64,000 nt of DNA from Cymbidium sinense (Eukaryota; Streptophyta; Magnoliopsida; Asparagales; Orchidaceae), in NCBI GenBank assembly GCA_021442155.1, contig CM038215.1, forward strand, positions 278,058,413 through 278,122,412, written 5' to 3'. Made by a program: the position numbers and the translations under genes. Below are positions 35,030 to 47,099 of the stretch, one piece after another (positions within the stretch are counted from its first letter, which is position 1; every line of letters begins with the position of its first letter). The notes below the pieces were generated by a model, which was given only the letters and a program-made list of their open reading frames with translations, had not been told where the DNA came from and searched no databases.

Positions 35030-35480
35030 ACTACATATTTGGTCGTTCGACATGTTGATTCAAACTTTATTAGAAACTTTAAGTAAGGGAGATATCTTAC
35101 ATGATTTGTGTTTATTATTGATAGCTATACTATTAGTTGGAAGGATACCTTGTAAATTATAGTGGCATTATCTACAACTAAAGGAGTACATGACAATTCA
35201 AGCTTATAAAGAAGCTATTTAGTTGAAAGCTTTCTTTGGAGAGCTCAACGAATATTTAACAATCACTTCGATGATGTGTGATAGTCAAAGTGCTATTTTC
35301 TCTCCAAAAATCACATGTTTCATGAGAGAACTAAAAATTGGCATTCATTATCACCTTTTATGAAATTATTGCTTGCGGTGATATTATTGTGAGCAAGGAA
35401 AGCACTCATGATAATTATGCTGATATGATGATTAAGGCACTCCCAATTTCCAAGTGTAAGTATTTCTTAGAGAGTTAGTA
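35030..35480 (+). pseudogene. Copia RNase H C-terminal fragment in D copy 0
   Basis: With a few stops and shifts the + strand reads VDSNF (first Asp of the copia GYxDSDxAG block), IDSYTISWK (the GGxxxSWKS block), then ALSTTK (normally ALSTTEAEY). It continues KEAI.LK, MCDSQSAIFLS, MFHERT, HYHLLYEIIACGDIIVSK and DNYADMMIKALP. This is the end of a Ty1/copia Pol of a lineage different from the element at 45-51 kb. The remaining ~700 bp of D may be its LTR, but no termini were confirmed. Confidence 0.8.
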
Positions 35481-36252
35481 TTCATTGTTGAATTTTGGAG
35501 TTCTGTGGAAGAGATGATAATGTTTTATCAAAGATAAAATTTTAATCTACAATTATATATATCGGCCTGCTTCTCTAGCGAAAGGCTTTTATTGATGCAT
35601 TTGTTCTTGTTAATTTGAATTGAAGTTGAGCTATTGATGCATCTCTTCGTAGACTAAAACTCCAAGTTAGCATACTATCCATTGGCAAAGACCATCTATT
35701 AATTTTACATGATTATAAGCTTCACCACTTTTCTCCTTTTATTGGTTTTTTTTTGTCTAATATTTGGTGTAAATTATTAAATTTCAAAGAAAACATGCAT
35801 GTTAGGATATTTAAATTGGATTTTTTTCTTTTTTTTTTTTTAATTTTTGAGATAAGTGTGTATGTTTTTGAGGTGCATATTGTTACATTTTAGGATATTC
35901 ACATCAAAAGAAAGAAAATATTTAAAGTTTTAGCTTTATATGAAAATTCAGCTCAGACACAAATCCTTGAAAAGTTGTAAGAGATATCCGAGTTTTTACA
36001 TAAAAAATAAAATCCTAAATAAAAATACCAGGGGACTTAGCTTAGTTAAAATGAATTCACTAACACATATCAACAATTATAATTATTACCCTTTTTCATA
36101 ATTGAGGAAGTTCTTGATATGATTTAATAGACATAAATTATAACGGATTGATTTTATCTGAAAACTTTCAAGTATTATAATTGCCTTCAAAGAAATCTTT
36201 TGTGATCTATTTGAGTTTTTTTTGAGGAGAGAGGATTAGAGAACAAGAAGCC

Positions 36253-37880
36253 TAATATAAACATTAGTTTAAAAAATCAAAGTTGGTGTTGATGACGTAC
36301 ATCGACTGTACTAGTGAATGCATACATTATTGTTGGTGATGCCATGCAATGAAGTCGGTAAGTGTTGATATTGATTTTGATAATATTCATGAACTATATA
36401 AGTGATGGTGTACATCAATGTTTTGCTTTAGCTACATAGAAAATGGTGTGTGTTGATGATATACATCAATCTTATGTGCTATTGTGGGCAAAGAAGTTAG
36501 CGACCATCGGACAATAATGTTTAAGATACCTTAGTCAAAAGATATCAGCGGATCATAATTAGGTGGTGGAGAATAAGAGATCATAGTTAAGTAATTGTAG
36601 TTCAGGAACCATAGTCAAGCAATAATAGTTGAAGAAAGATAGTTATGAGATCATACTCAAGTGATGGTGGTAAGGATATCATAAATGGGAGATGTAAGAT
36701 ACCTTGTATAGGAGATGGTGGTAGAGTGAGCAAAATTGGGTGACCCTGGTTAGATAACCATAACTAAGTGATGGTAGTCGCACCAATGATGGTGGTTGGT
36801 TGATCATACCCAAGCAATAGTGGTAGAGACTATAATTAAGTGATAGTAATCACGAGATCATAGATGGATGATAGTGGTAGAAAAACTATAGGTGAGCAAT
36901 GGTAGTCGAATGACTATAAATGAGTGATAATGTTTAGAGTTTATAATTGAGAAATATTAGTATAAATACCATAGAAAGATGGAATTAATCGAGTGACCAT
37001 AGTAAGACTATGGTGGTCTTCTGATCATAATCAAGCAATGATAATTGGTGATGATGGTCAAGTGATCATAGTTAAGCAACATTGGTCAGACAACTATACT
37101 GCTACAATGATGGTCAAGTATCATAAACATGTGATGTTGGATTGAAGATCATTAGTAGGTGAAGGTAATTAGGAGATCATAGATGGGTGATAGTAGCCAA
37201 GAGACCTTAGCCTAATGAAAATGGCCACTATAGTCAAACAATGATAGCTCCAAGACTACAAGCAAGTGATAGTGGTAGGGCAACTATAGTCGACAATAGT
37301 AGTTCGAGATATTATTTTGTGATAATCAGAGCTCATAGTCGGAAATAGTAGCCAAGCAAATATAATCGAGATAGTGGTGAAAACCATTGATGCATAATTA
37401 TAATCATGAGATCATTGATAAATGATGATGGTTGTGAGATTATAGATAGTCGCAATGGTTTGAAGGAAATGATCGGTGGTCAAAATTTTTTGATAGTGGC
37501 CAAATAGCCACAATCATTAATGATAGTCTGATGACTGGAAGGTCAGGCAGTGGTGTGATGGTGATAGTCAGGCAATGATTTGATTTGATGGTCATGTATA
37601 GGCAATCCAGTAATGACAATCAAACCACAATTGTCTAATAAAGGAGGTTAGGCAATAGTGGCCAAACAGTAGATATCAAGCGACAATTCGACGATAGAGG
37701 TTAATAGTAGTGATTTGATGGTAGTGCGGGGCTGACATAGGTCAAGTGATAGCAATTTGATGATAGTAATAGTCCAACGATAGAAATTTGATTACGAATA
37801 TCAAGCATCAATCATCTAATGATTGTGGTCAGGTGGTGAAGGCGGTGTAATGGCAATTCAATAGTGACAATTGTTTGGCG
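36253..37880 (+). repeat. Block E: GATG/ATCATAG minisatellite
   Basis: 36255-36510 has several TGATG...CATCA inverted words (GTTGATGACGTACATCGA, GATGATATACATCAATC). 36520-37870 is a degenerate array, roughly 28-36 bp per unit, built on GATCATAG(T)TAAGTGATGGTGGTC. The + strand is purine-rich and C-poor. It is non-coding. The same array recurs at 58640-60200, with a truncated one at 13620-14165 and a diverged one (I) at 42160-43530. Confidence 0.8.
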
Positions 37881-39345
37881 GACATTCCACAAACTCCTAA
37901 GCTTTGTCCAATCTTTCATTTAACCCCCACTCCTCACAACACTCATGTAGTGAATCAAATTTATTTATGAATTTTAAGAACAAAAATCTCTATAAATATA
38001 ACAAAATCTAAAACAATCTGTTAAACTGCCTGAAGTGATCCTCATAATCATAAGCATACATAAGGTTAGATTTATTTTATTGTGATGTTTGATTTTATTA
38101 TAAGTATAAAAATGTAGAGAACATTTAATTCCCTAATTAATATCCCTATGTTTTTAAGTATGTAATATGTGCTTGATTGGGGCTTGTTTGGTATTAAAGA
38201 GTTCATCATATGGAGATGTTCGATTAAACTACAAGTTTGCTAAAATCAAAATTTGGATAATTTTAAATTTAATTTTAAAAGTTTTTACTCTAACATTTCT
38301 CAAGATTCATGACTAATCAAATTAATTTTGACCTAACATATCAAATATAAATTGTGCTATGTTTTCTCAATTGAAAATTTAAGCTTTTAAGTTGAGACGA
38401 AATTAAGTGATACAAATTTGATATTTTATTTGGTTATAACATATTCTTGAGTTGGTACAGGATATATTTGAAATTCTAATATGTTAATATTTACCACAAA
38501 AAAAATAATTTCTTGAGTTGCCACACTAAAATTGATTTGGTCATTATGAATTTTGATTCAATTTTTAGATCCATATCGTGATATTTCAGCTAGAAAATTC
38601 AATAATTGATCATAAAATATGAATTTAATTTGCAACTAATTTATAATTGATATATACTTTGATAAGGCCAACTCAATGACCATCAACATTATGATAAATT
38701 TGATCATCGTTGCTTAAAACATGTCATGTCTCATGAACCTCGTCTACTAACTTGGGTTAACTTTGGTTAGCCTTAACAACAAGTATTCTTACCAGAACCG
38801 CTTTAGGTGACTTCACCTTAATAGTGAGCTTGGCATGCTCCTGAGTGATTTTCATGAATCACTTGCTCTTAAAAGGTCAACTAATCATAAATATGATTTA
38901 TATTCATCAACGGGAAGGATTAAATCGTGCCTCCATGATGCTTAGGTGTACAAAAATACATATGATTTTAATCATGATTCTCTCAACTATTAAATAACAA
39001 CAAAAATTATTCCCTTCCAGCTACAAGACAAGCTTGTTTTCATCATTCGAAGTTGGGACTCAAATAACAAACAACATAAAATATGAAAAATAGTATGTAT
39101 TTTAGCTGTAGAAAAGTAACTTTTTTTATATAAACTTCTTTACTTATTATTTTGCCTACCTATATCAATTAGCAAGCCACACACTTTAACCGGTAATAAG
39201 ATATAATTAAGGAGGAAAGATTTAATTAATCAATGATATGACCTATAAATATAAAAATAAAACCTCAAGACATTCTATGAAGATATTGTAGAACCAATAA
39301 TTTTATAGCTTGATGATGGGCAATTTATTACACCCATATGACACA
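37880..39345 (+). repeat. Block F (copy at 38 kb)
   Basis: Matches 60205-61655 directly and 12180-13620 in reverse. AT-rich, no coding capacity; ends CACCCATATGACACAAC, then joins block G at CTTGCAAAATGTC. Confidence 0.8.
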
Positions 39346-42160
39346 ACTCTTGCAAAATGTCAAAACAAATTTTATTTGAATTACTTGCTAATATAAAGTA
39401 TTTGAATAAAAATATTCATTTTAATTTTAATTATTTTTATAATCAAAACTTTCTTTAATTATATTTCAAATAGATTTGGAGTGATATTTCAAATCATTTT
39501 GATGCAATTGTTCATATAAATTTAATAAATATATCTTAATTTATAAGATATGTTTTAATCATTAAAATCCTTTATTAAAACTCATTTTCTTGTGCAATAC
39601 CTAAGAGGATCAAGTTAGCTCCAGTTTTGTATCGGGTCCCTCAAACACAAAATTTATTGAACCCAACTTCAAATTACAATCTACTAAGTCATGTGTGACT
39701 TATTAAGTTTTTAACAAACCAACTATAAAACTATGACCTATAGCATACATTTAAAGGATTTTCCAGCTAAATCAGTAATTATAGGAGATTCTAAGAAAAA
39801 CTAAGAAAATTTCTAACACCTCTTTAATAGCTAATTTCATTTTCTAAACTATGAAAAATATTTTTTTAATATAGGTTCTAAACTACTTCAAATTCTTATA
39901 TCTCCGAAGCAAAAAATTCAAATAGAAATTCTCCAATCTTAAACTATCCTTTAAAACTTTCAACAACATTTTAAAAACTTGAAATAGATCTCACTTTAGT
40001 GTGAGTTCTCTATATCCAAATCTTGTGTAAACCAAAAGTTACTATAAGTGATATTTTTTTTAAAAGATCATTACTTGTTCATCTTACTTTTGTTCATTTA
40101 TATATATATATATATATTCTTGGAAGACTTTATAAACTTCTTCTATTTGCTTCTAATGTAGAGTTTTTGCATTAAAGGTTTCTTCCAACTCTCCCCTTGT
40201 CATATTAAGATGAAGTAATAGCATCAACATTTCTTACAAGCCTAACACATAAGAAGACCATTATTAAGCCTAGCAAAACCAATGTCAGTTTTTCCACTAG
40301 AAAAGAAGATGATAAAGAGTGCTCTTCTTTAAGCTTTTATTTCCACTCTTAATTTATCTTGTGGGATATCAATAATATATTTTCAGGAGACTTATGATAC
40401 CATCCAATCAACAACTTTCACTACTTTCACAACTACCTTATGGGTTTCATTTGAAGAATTAAAAAAATTCTCTTTGTGGCCTATTGGGAAGTGGTTATGA
40501 GCAAGTTGTGCTTAAGATTATATCGAAATATTATCTACAAGAGGTGGTCACATAATTGTAGAAATTAATGTACATAAGAGTTAAACAAGCATGCATGCTG
40601 CTGAATCAAAGAGATCCCAACATATGAATAGGCCAACACATAGGAGATGCTCACTATTAGGAAAAGAAGATTTTACCATTGAATTATCACTAGAAAAAAT
40701 TTACTTATTCCTCATTCTCATCCTACTATTCCTTAGCCACCCGCCCCTCTAGTGAAAAGCTTTTGTTGGCACCCTTCATCTCTCTAATTTGGCCCGAAGC
40801 TCCATTCAAGCCTCTCTTTGTATACTAGAACTCTGATCATATCGTCCACATATTAATTCCACTTGATTATAAGCTTCAGCTTCTCTTTCTCTTTTTTTTT
40901 CTAATATTTTTTCAAACTATAAAATTTCCTGAAAAAATGCATGTGTCCCTATTAAGATATGATTTTATAAATTGGATTCTTACTTGAAAAGTTTTTTTTT
41001 TTTTGGTTTGTAGTAATTAAATAGGATAAAATGTATATGAAAAAATAAGGTGATTCTTAAATATAAGTTTTATTTGGTTCTTTTAAAGAATTTAAAGAGA
41101 GAGAATGTTAAAGCTATGTTTGGTTTAATTAAATTGTGAGAGAAAAATAAATGGAAATAAAAATATTATCATTAAATTATTTTTACCCACTTATTTAATT
41201 TAAATTAAATTAAGTAACATTTTTATTTCATTATAAAAATTTTGAGAAGGAGTGTCGGCGATAACAATGATCACAAGTAGTTTTCCTCACATATTGTATT
41301 ATGGTTGTACATTATGCTAAACTTCATTTCAAAATTATTGGACTCCATAAGATATAGCTATGAAATATTATTTTAATTAATAGTACTCAACTTAAGAATA
41401 TTTATAAAGGATTGCTTCTTATTTTTTGAAATAAATTTGAGAAGTCTGCATTTTTGATAATGAATATTGTTGCATGGTAGGATATTCATGCCAATAGAAG
41501 AAAAATTTTAACATTTTAGCTTTGTATGAAGAGCCATCTTACACATAAATAAAAGAAGAATTGTAAGCAACACAAGAGTTTTTTCATTGAAACTAAGACC
41601 CAAAAAGAAAAAAAAACCACAAGGCTTGCCCTAATTAAATTGATTTAACTAGTATATGTCGTTATTTACTAATGATGCTCATCTTCATAATTGAGAAAGG
41701 TAGATAATGGATTCTATGATAGAATTTAAGAGAACCTTAAGGAAATAGAATTGCCTTCAAAAATCATTTATGATATGTTTGATTATTCTTCTTTAAGGAG
41801 ATAGGATGAGAGACCAAGAAATTCAGTATAAACTTAAATTTTACATCAAGAGTAGTCATTGGTGTTGATGTTGTACATCAATCTTATTATAGAAGGCATG
41901 CATCAATGTTATTGGTGTCATCATGTGACAAAATAGGAAGGTGTTGATGTTGTTTTTCACATCATTCATCAATCTTATAAGTGATGAAATATGTCAATGG
42001 TGTGCATTTGCCTCATAGGCCATGGTTTTTTTCGATGGTATACATCAATCTTATAAGAAATGGCAAGTAATGAAGCTACCAAGCATCAAATGATAGTTGT
42101 TAGAAGTCCATAGTTGGTTCTACAAGAATATTATAATTGGACAATATTGATTAACAAACC
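39345..42160 (+). repeat. Blocks G and H (copy at 40 kb)
   Basis: Starts within G relative to 27225, so about 450 bp or more of G plus the left-arm-specific DNA is missing. R240 lies inverted at 40165-40405 and a (TA)n tract at 40099-40118. The end carries TGATGTTGTACATCAATC words like 29475-29690. H and the last third of D resemble each other (TTAGGATATTCA..., TTTTAGCTTT.TATGA, AATTGCCTTCAAA.AAATC), so they are old paralogues. Confidence 0.8.
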
Positions 42161-43530
42161 ATAGTCAAGCGATAATGGTTAGATAAATGTGGTTTGATGA
42201 TGGGTTGGTTGATTATACTTAGTGGCGATGGTCGGGATATCGTAAATCAACTATGGTGGTCAAAATATTATAGGCAAGGGATAATGGTCAAAAGAAAATA
42301 ATCATTTGGCAATGGTTAGATGACCAAAATTGGTGATAATGGTCAAATAACGTAATAAAGAAATAGTCATCGAGTGTTCATAATCAGGCAATGCAAATTA
42401 AAAATAATAAGATGACTATAAAGAGAAATCAATGCTCCGAAAATCATTGGTGAGCAATGGTAGCTTAAGTGATTGTAATGATAGAGGCCAAGCAATTATA
42501 GTCAAACTATGTTAGTTAGGAAATCGTAAGTAGGAGATAGTAATCATGAGACTGTAGTTTGGCAACAATGGTTGAACAATCATATTGGGTGTCGATAGAA
42601 AAGTAACTATAGTCAAGAAATGATAGTTAGGTTTCCATAGTTCAAAAATCATAAATAAATAATGATGGTCAAGTGATTGTAACTTGACAATGGTGGATCT
42701 AGCTACCATAATTGGGTGATGGTGGTTTTGTGATCATAGTTAGGTAACAATGAGTAGACAACTGTAATCCGACAATGACGGTTGAGAGTATTAAATGAGT
42801 GATGGTGGTTTAGAAATCATTGTTAAATCACGGTGAGAGATTATCGATGGTGTTCAAGTGATCATACTCAAGTAAATGTGGCCACTATAGTCAAGAAATG
42901 ATGGTGAGATAATAGCCTGGAGTTGATGAACAAATGAATGCAGTTAGGCAATGGTGATCTAGTCACCATAATCTAGCACGATAGTCAAGAGATCTAGTCA
43001 AGTAGTGGTGGTTAGGCAATTATAATCGAGTGTGGGTGGTTGGGAGATTATATAAGGACGATATTGGTAGGAAAATCGTAAACTAGCAAGTATAATTCAT
43101 ATGTCTTTGGGAGTGGCGAGGGAGACCATAAATGATCGAGTTGTACTTTAATGATAATGGTCAGGTGGAAATAATGTAATTATAGATGTCAAACATTAGT
43201 AATTTGATGGTGGCAACTTGATGATGGTGAAGGTCAAGCAACAGTCTAATGATGATAATCAAGCATTAATTTGAGGATGATTGTAATGCAATAGTTGTCC
43301 AATAATGTCAGTCAAGCCACAATTAGCTAACAATAAGGGTTGAGTGATAGTGTTCAAATGATGGAAATCAAGAAATGGTCCTATGTTGGATGTCGCACAA
43401 GTTTAACGTAATGAGACGCGTTGAGTAATAGCAACCTAATGACAATGGTGGGATAGTAGCATTCTAACAATGATGGTTTGATCACGGTGATCAAGCATTG
43501 GTTGTTGACTGGAGTTGGGTTAACTCAATC
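42160..43530 (+). repeat. Array I: diverged GATG minisatellite
   Basis: Same word set as block E (CATAGTCAAG, GATGGTGGT, GATAGT, AATGGT) but more diverged. Open frames on the complement are shadows of the repeat. Follows H exactly as E follows D. Confidence 0.75.
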
Positions 43531-43970
43531 TAATGCCAGATTGAGGTCTGACGGAGCACTAAGGTTCTTAAAATTTTTAAGCACTATCCAATCTCCCTTT
43601 ACGCCCGCCCCTTGTTCTTCTTATTTATAAAAAATAATGATCTATTTATAAATTTTGAGAGTAATATTCTTCATAAATATAACAAAATTCTTAATTATCC
43701 ATTGAAAGGCTTGAAATGATTCCATTAATCATAAATATTTTTTGAAAATATAAATGCATTATTGATGTTGATATTAAGTAATCATGGGCTTGCTTATTCG
43801 TCTTATTGAAACACTCAATTTAACTATAAGAGTGCAAAATTAAAAAATTGTTTGTTCTTCAATTTCTATCCTAAAGTCATTGATTAAGCTTCGAGTGCTT
43901 AATTTGGGCTTGTAGTCCAATAATCACCAAATGGATAAAAAGATATTTTGATAGCAACAATGAACTTTAT
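43531..43970 (+). repeat. Diverged copy of block F start
   Basis: Begins near ACTATCCAATCTCCCTTTACGCCC and continues TATTTATAAATTTTGAGAGTAAT...CTTCATAAATATAACAAAATTC, matching 37900-38060 with many changes. This supports an ancient duplication in which D-E-F and H-I-F' are parallel copies. Confidence 0.6.
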
Positions 43971-43974
43971 CACT

Positions 43975-44608
43975 ATGTGGAAGCTTTATCCCACTCCTAC
44001 ATCTTCTCTATTGTGTCTTATTATGTGTTAAATTCTCATTTAATTCTAATAAATTAAGGTCATTTTTCATACATCTTAACCAAGTCTTTTTAGGTCTACA
44101 TCTACCTTTCTTAACGTAAGGCAAATATAGTACATTTACACTCCTAATCGGGTCATCGAATGGCCGATGCTTTATGTGGTCAAATCATCTAAAGTGACTC
44201 TCTCTAATCTTATATGTCACTAGAGCTACTCCAACATTTTCCCGAACATACTCATTTTGCATTTTATCTCTAAGAGTAAAGCCACTCATCCACCTGAGCA
44301 TCCTCATCTTTGCAACACTTAACTTAATCTTATGGTTCTCTTTTTTTGGCCAACATTATGCATCATAAATCATTGCAGGTTTTACCACCATCTAATAAAA
44401 TTTTCTCTTAAGTCTAAGTAGTACATTTCTATCACACAACAAGCCAAATGCATTCCTCCACTTCAACCATCCAGCTTGAATTCTGGTAATAACATCTCCA
44501 TCTATTTCACCATCATTTTGAACAATAGAGCCAAGATATCTGAAACGCTAACTCTTTTTAATGACTTGATCACCCAATGTCACAACACCATCATTTATTA
44601 AAGTGAGT
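43975..44608 (-). mobile_element. RTE-type LINE, 3' fragment (decayed)
   Basis: The minus strand, from 44608, reads [57 protein letters not shown] and VVKPAMIYDA. After shifts come the KMRMLRWMSG-like and KIRESHF-like blocks, and the AGTGGGATAAAGCTTCCACA end without a TTG tail. It extends further 5' than the copies near 1-2 kb. The 5' edge coincides with the edge of flank A at 44609, so the insertion or a recombination created that junction. Confidence 0.8.
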
Positions 44609-45165
44609 TGTGGATTTAGAGTGAAATTAACTATTAGAAGGAAAGAAATGCAGTAAGGTCGACAAGTCATGTGGTGGTAGATGAGCATTAAAGAAGAACA
44701 TGATATTTTCTCAAATATTTTATTTTATATTTTATATAAGAATTGCCTCATATAGCAATTTTTTTGCTTTTTGTTGCTCATATAACAACTGCCAAGGTAT
44801 GTGCTAATGAGACAACTATAATTTACATACTGTCAACTATAATTTTCTTAAAGAATCAACTCTTATTTTACATAAACTCTTTTTGCAAGAGCCTCTCACC
44901 TTCAAGTGCACAAATTGCTTCCAACCGCATTTGGAAACCTCAACTATTTATGCAAGTAATTCTCAGCAATGCCTTGTTGAAACCCTGCACTTAATTCAAT
45001 TTGGTTTTTACTAAAATTGATTTATAAGAAGTGTACATAAGCCATGCATAGCACGATTCTGATTCTAAGAAGCAGCAACTACTCTTATTTATAATCAGTG
45101 TGCAATGATATGAAGAAACCAGAAAGCATTAAGATTTTTGATTGCATCAAAAACCAGCAAAAGCT
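44609..45165 (+). repeat. Flank A (right copy)
   Basis: Mirror of 20343-20893. A frame of 83 codons at 44743-44994 is Ile/Leu-rich and not conserved in the other copy, so it is not called a gene. Confidence 0.8.
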
Positions 45166-45223
45166 TGTTATGGTGGAGGAATCACAAGACAGATGAGACT
45201 CCCTATTGTTACAGATAATAAAG

Positions 45224-45273
<50 letters not shown>

Positions 45274-45804
45274 TATATCTTACATTATTATTCTAATGTT
45301 ATTATAATATAAATATTAGTTGTGTAACATAAATTAAATAAATACAAATAAATTAATTCATAACATAAAATAATGACTAGAAATGGCTATAAATCGTAAT
45401 TAGGTAATTTAATATTGATCTCTCATCCTTCACCTATAAATAGATGATAATGTGAGCTTGAATGATATGACAAATTCTAAATATTCTCTCTTCCTTTCTC
45501 CATTCAGAATTTTTCTTATCATTCTCTTCATTTTATTTTTTGGTCAACAAAGTCACGCGATTAATTTGAAGTTTTTCCGATCAGTCGTGGTGCACACGCG
45601 ATCAAGGCAAGAGGACGGGTTGTATCTCATGAGTAGAAAAGAGAGCCGCAATTTGGTGCACCAAAGGCTTGATCTACTCTAAGGATAGTGTCATCGGCAC
45701 ACCTCCCTCCCAGGCTATTTCAATCTCATTACATTTATTTTTATTTGCTTTGTTTTGTTAAATTTATTTCATAATTGCCAATTTATTTTCTTATAGTTCT
45801 AACA
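45166..45804 (+). repeat. 5' LTR of plus copia (639 bp)
   Basis: TGTTATGGTGGAGG...GTTCTAACA. Includes a (TA)n tract at 45223-45271 and a TATA box TATAAATAG at 45435-45443. Matches 19704-20342 in reverse. The inverted words CTTGATCTACTCTAAG (LTR) and CTTAGAGTAGATCAAG (just after the LTR) could pair. Confidence 0.85.
45435..45443 (+). promoter_or_regulatory. LTR TATA box
   Basis: CACCTATAAATAGATG, repeated exactly in the 3' LTR at 50466-50474. Confidence 0.65.
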
Positions 45805-45862
45805 ATCTTAGAGTAGATCAAGATATTTTCTTTATTTTAATTCTTTCATCAATTAAAAAAAT

Positions 45863-46735
45863 ATGTCTACACAAATATCGCTTCATCATGATGATGTTAA
45901 GCTAAAAAAATTTATAGGAACACACTTTAAAAGATGACAAAAAAAACTATATATTAGTTGACATGTTTAGGATTAATTTTTGCAATATATAATCCTCCTT
46001 CATTCGATCCTAATTCAGAACGAGAAAATAATTCTTGTTTCGATGAAGGGTTAGGAAAAGGAAAGTCTTCACAAGAGATTGTTTTTCTTTGTCTTGGGCG
46101 CATTCTTAGTATTCTTTACGATCATCTTTATGACATGTTTTGTGCATCAACATCTTCTTTTGAGCTTTTGAAAGCAGTTGAATCAAAATATAGAAATAAA
46201 GATGTGGGTCTAGAAAAATATTCGGTCGAATCATTCAATGAATATAAAATGAGTGATTCTAGAAAACGTATTAATTCAAGTAAATCAAATCCAAGATATT
46301 ATTCATGATCGAGAAGAACATTGCATAAGCATAACGGAAGCATTTATAGTTGCATCGATAATAAAAAAATTACCACAATCATGGAGTCAATTTTCACAAA
46401 CACTTAGGCATAATAGAAATAAGATGTCTCTTAACGATCTTATTATTGCACTTAGAATAGAAGAAAAACAAAAAGAAAAAGAGAAAACTCTCACTAAAAT
46501 TGAATCTCAAACACATGTCAACAGAACGGAAAAGAGTAATTTTAAACAGAAAAAGTTCAAACCATTTAATAAAAAATTTATGAAACAAATTTTACACAAG
46601 TTTAGCAATAAAAAAAAAAGCATAATGAGATTCAACCAACCATCTTGCAAAGGATTGTTTTTATCGGAAGATAAGACATCCAAAGGAGTAATACCTTTGA
46701 GTAAAATCGATCTCAACCATAAATTAATATAATCA
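45863..46735 (+). pseudogene. Copia gag, broken
   Basis: Starts at ATG with MSTQISLHHDDVKLKKFIG, then THFKR followed by TGA where the other copy has Trp. It resumes in other frames: LYDMFCASTSSFELLKA, YRNKDVGLEKYSV, then EAFIVASIIKKLPQSW and MSLNDLIIALRIEEKQ (46253-46732). The zinc-knuckle part seen in the minus copy is replaced by FNQPSCKGLFLSEDK after a small deletion. Capsid function is lost. Confidence 0.85.
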
Positions 46736-46744
46736 CTTCCAATG

Positions 46745-46994
46745 CCAATGATTCTCTTCCTTTGAGGATACACTAAGAGGAAGTGTAAGCATGGGCAATA
46801 GAGCATTAGCTAGTATGGTTAGAGAAGGAGATATTGATCTAAAATTGACATCAAGAAAATATTTAAAATTATGTTCAGTTTTATGTGTACCGAATATTAA
46901 GAGAAATTTAATTAGTGGTTTACTACTTGTTCAACATAGTTATTGTCTTGTTTTTGAGTCAAATAATTATTATAACCAAAAGTGGTTCAATTAG
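46745..46994 (+). pseudogene. Copia protease, C-terminal part
   Basis: GSVSMGNRALASMVREGD, LKLTSRKYLKL, VPNIKRNLISGLLL and LVFESN correspond to the second half of copia aspartic protease. The preceding sequence passes from SLPL directly into this part, omitting the DSG active-site block. The same omission is seen in the minus copy at about 18710-18745, so the defect is older than the duplication. Confidence 0.75.
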
Positions 46995-47099
46995 ATACGG
47001 ATATTTATGTAATAATTTATTTAAATTAAATTTATTATTTTCTAGCGATAAAGTGTTTTGATTAAATTCTTTTATTTCATTAATTATTACTTCTAATAT

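Larger units (their letters stand above)
33631..36252 (+). repeat. Block D (copy 0) with a partial D in front
   Basis: 33631-33835 is the last ~200 bp of a D block (CACTAACACATATCAAC...AGAAGTCTAAT). A complete D follows from TATATTTATATGGCTC near 33836 to AACATTAG at 36255. The junction is TA-rich. It contains a MITE (34226-34484) and an RNase H remnant (35030-35480). Confidence 0.85.

Noticed and set aside
36253..37880. Array E as a CRISPR-like or regularly spaced repeat system
   Set aside because: Units are degenerate, contiguous and of variable length, with no constant repeat and unique spacers, and the surroundings are plant transposons.
42512..42709. Minus-strand frame in array I with repeated residues
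   Set aside because: Its periodicity comes from the minisatellite; there is no independent coding signal.
45085..45273. Minus-strand frame running through the (TA)n tract
   Set aside because: Its Tyr-Ile repeat is simply the microsatellite translated. The same applies to 62335-62550 and 24471-24795.
46394..46806. Minus-strand frames opposite gag of the plus copia
   Set aside because: Shadows of the sense gag frame, which has clear family motifs.
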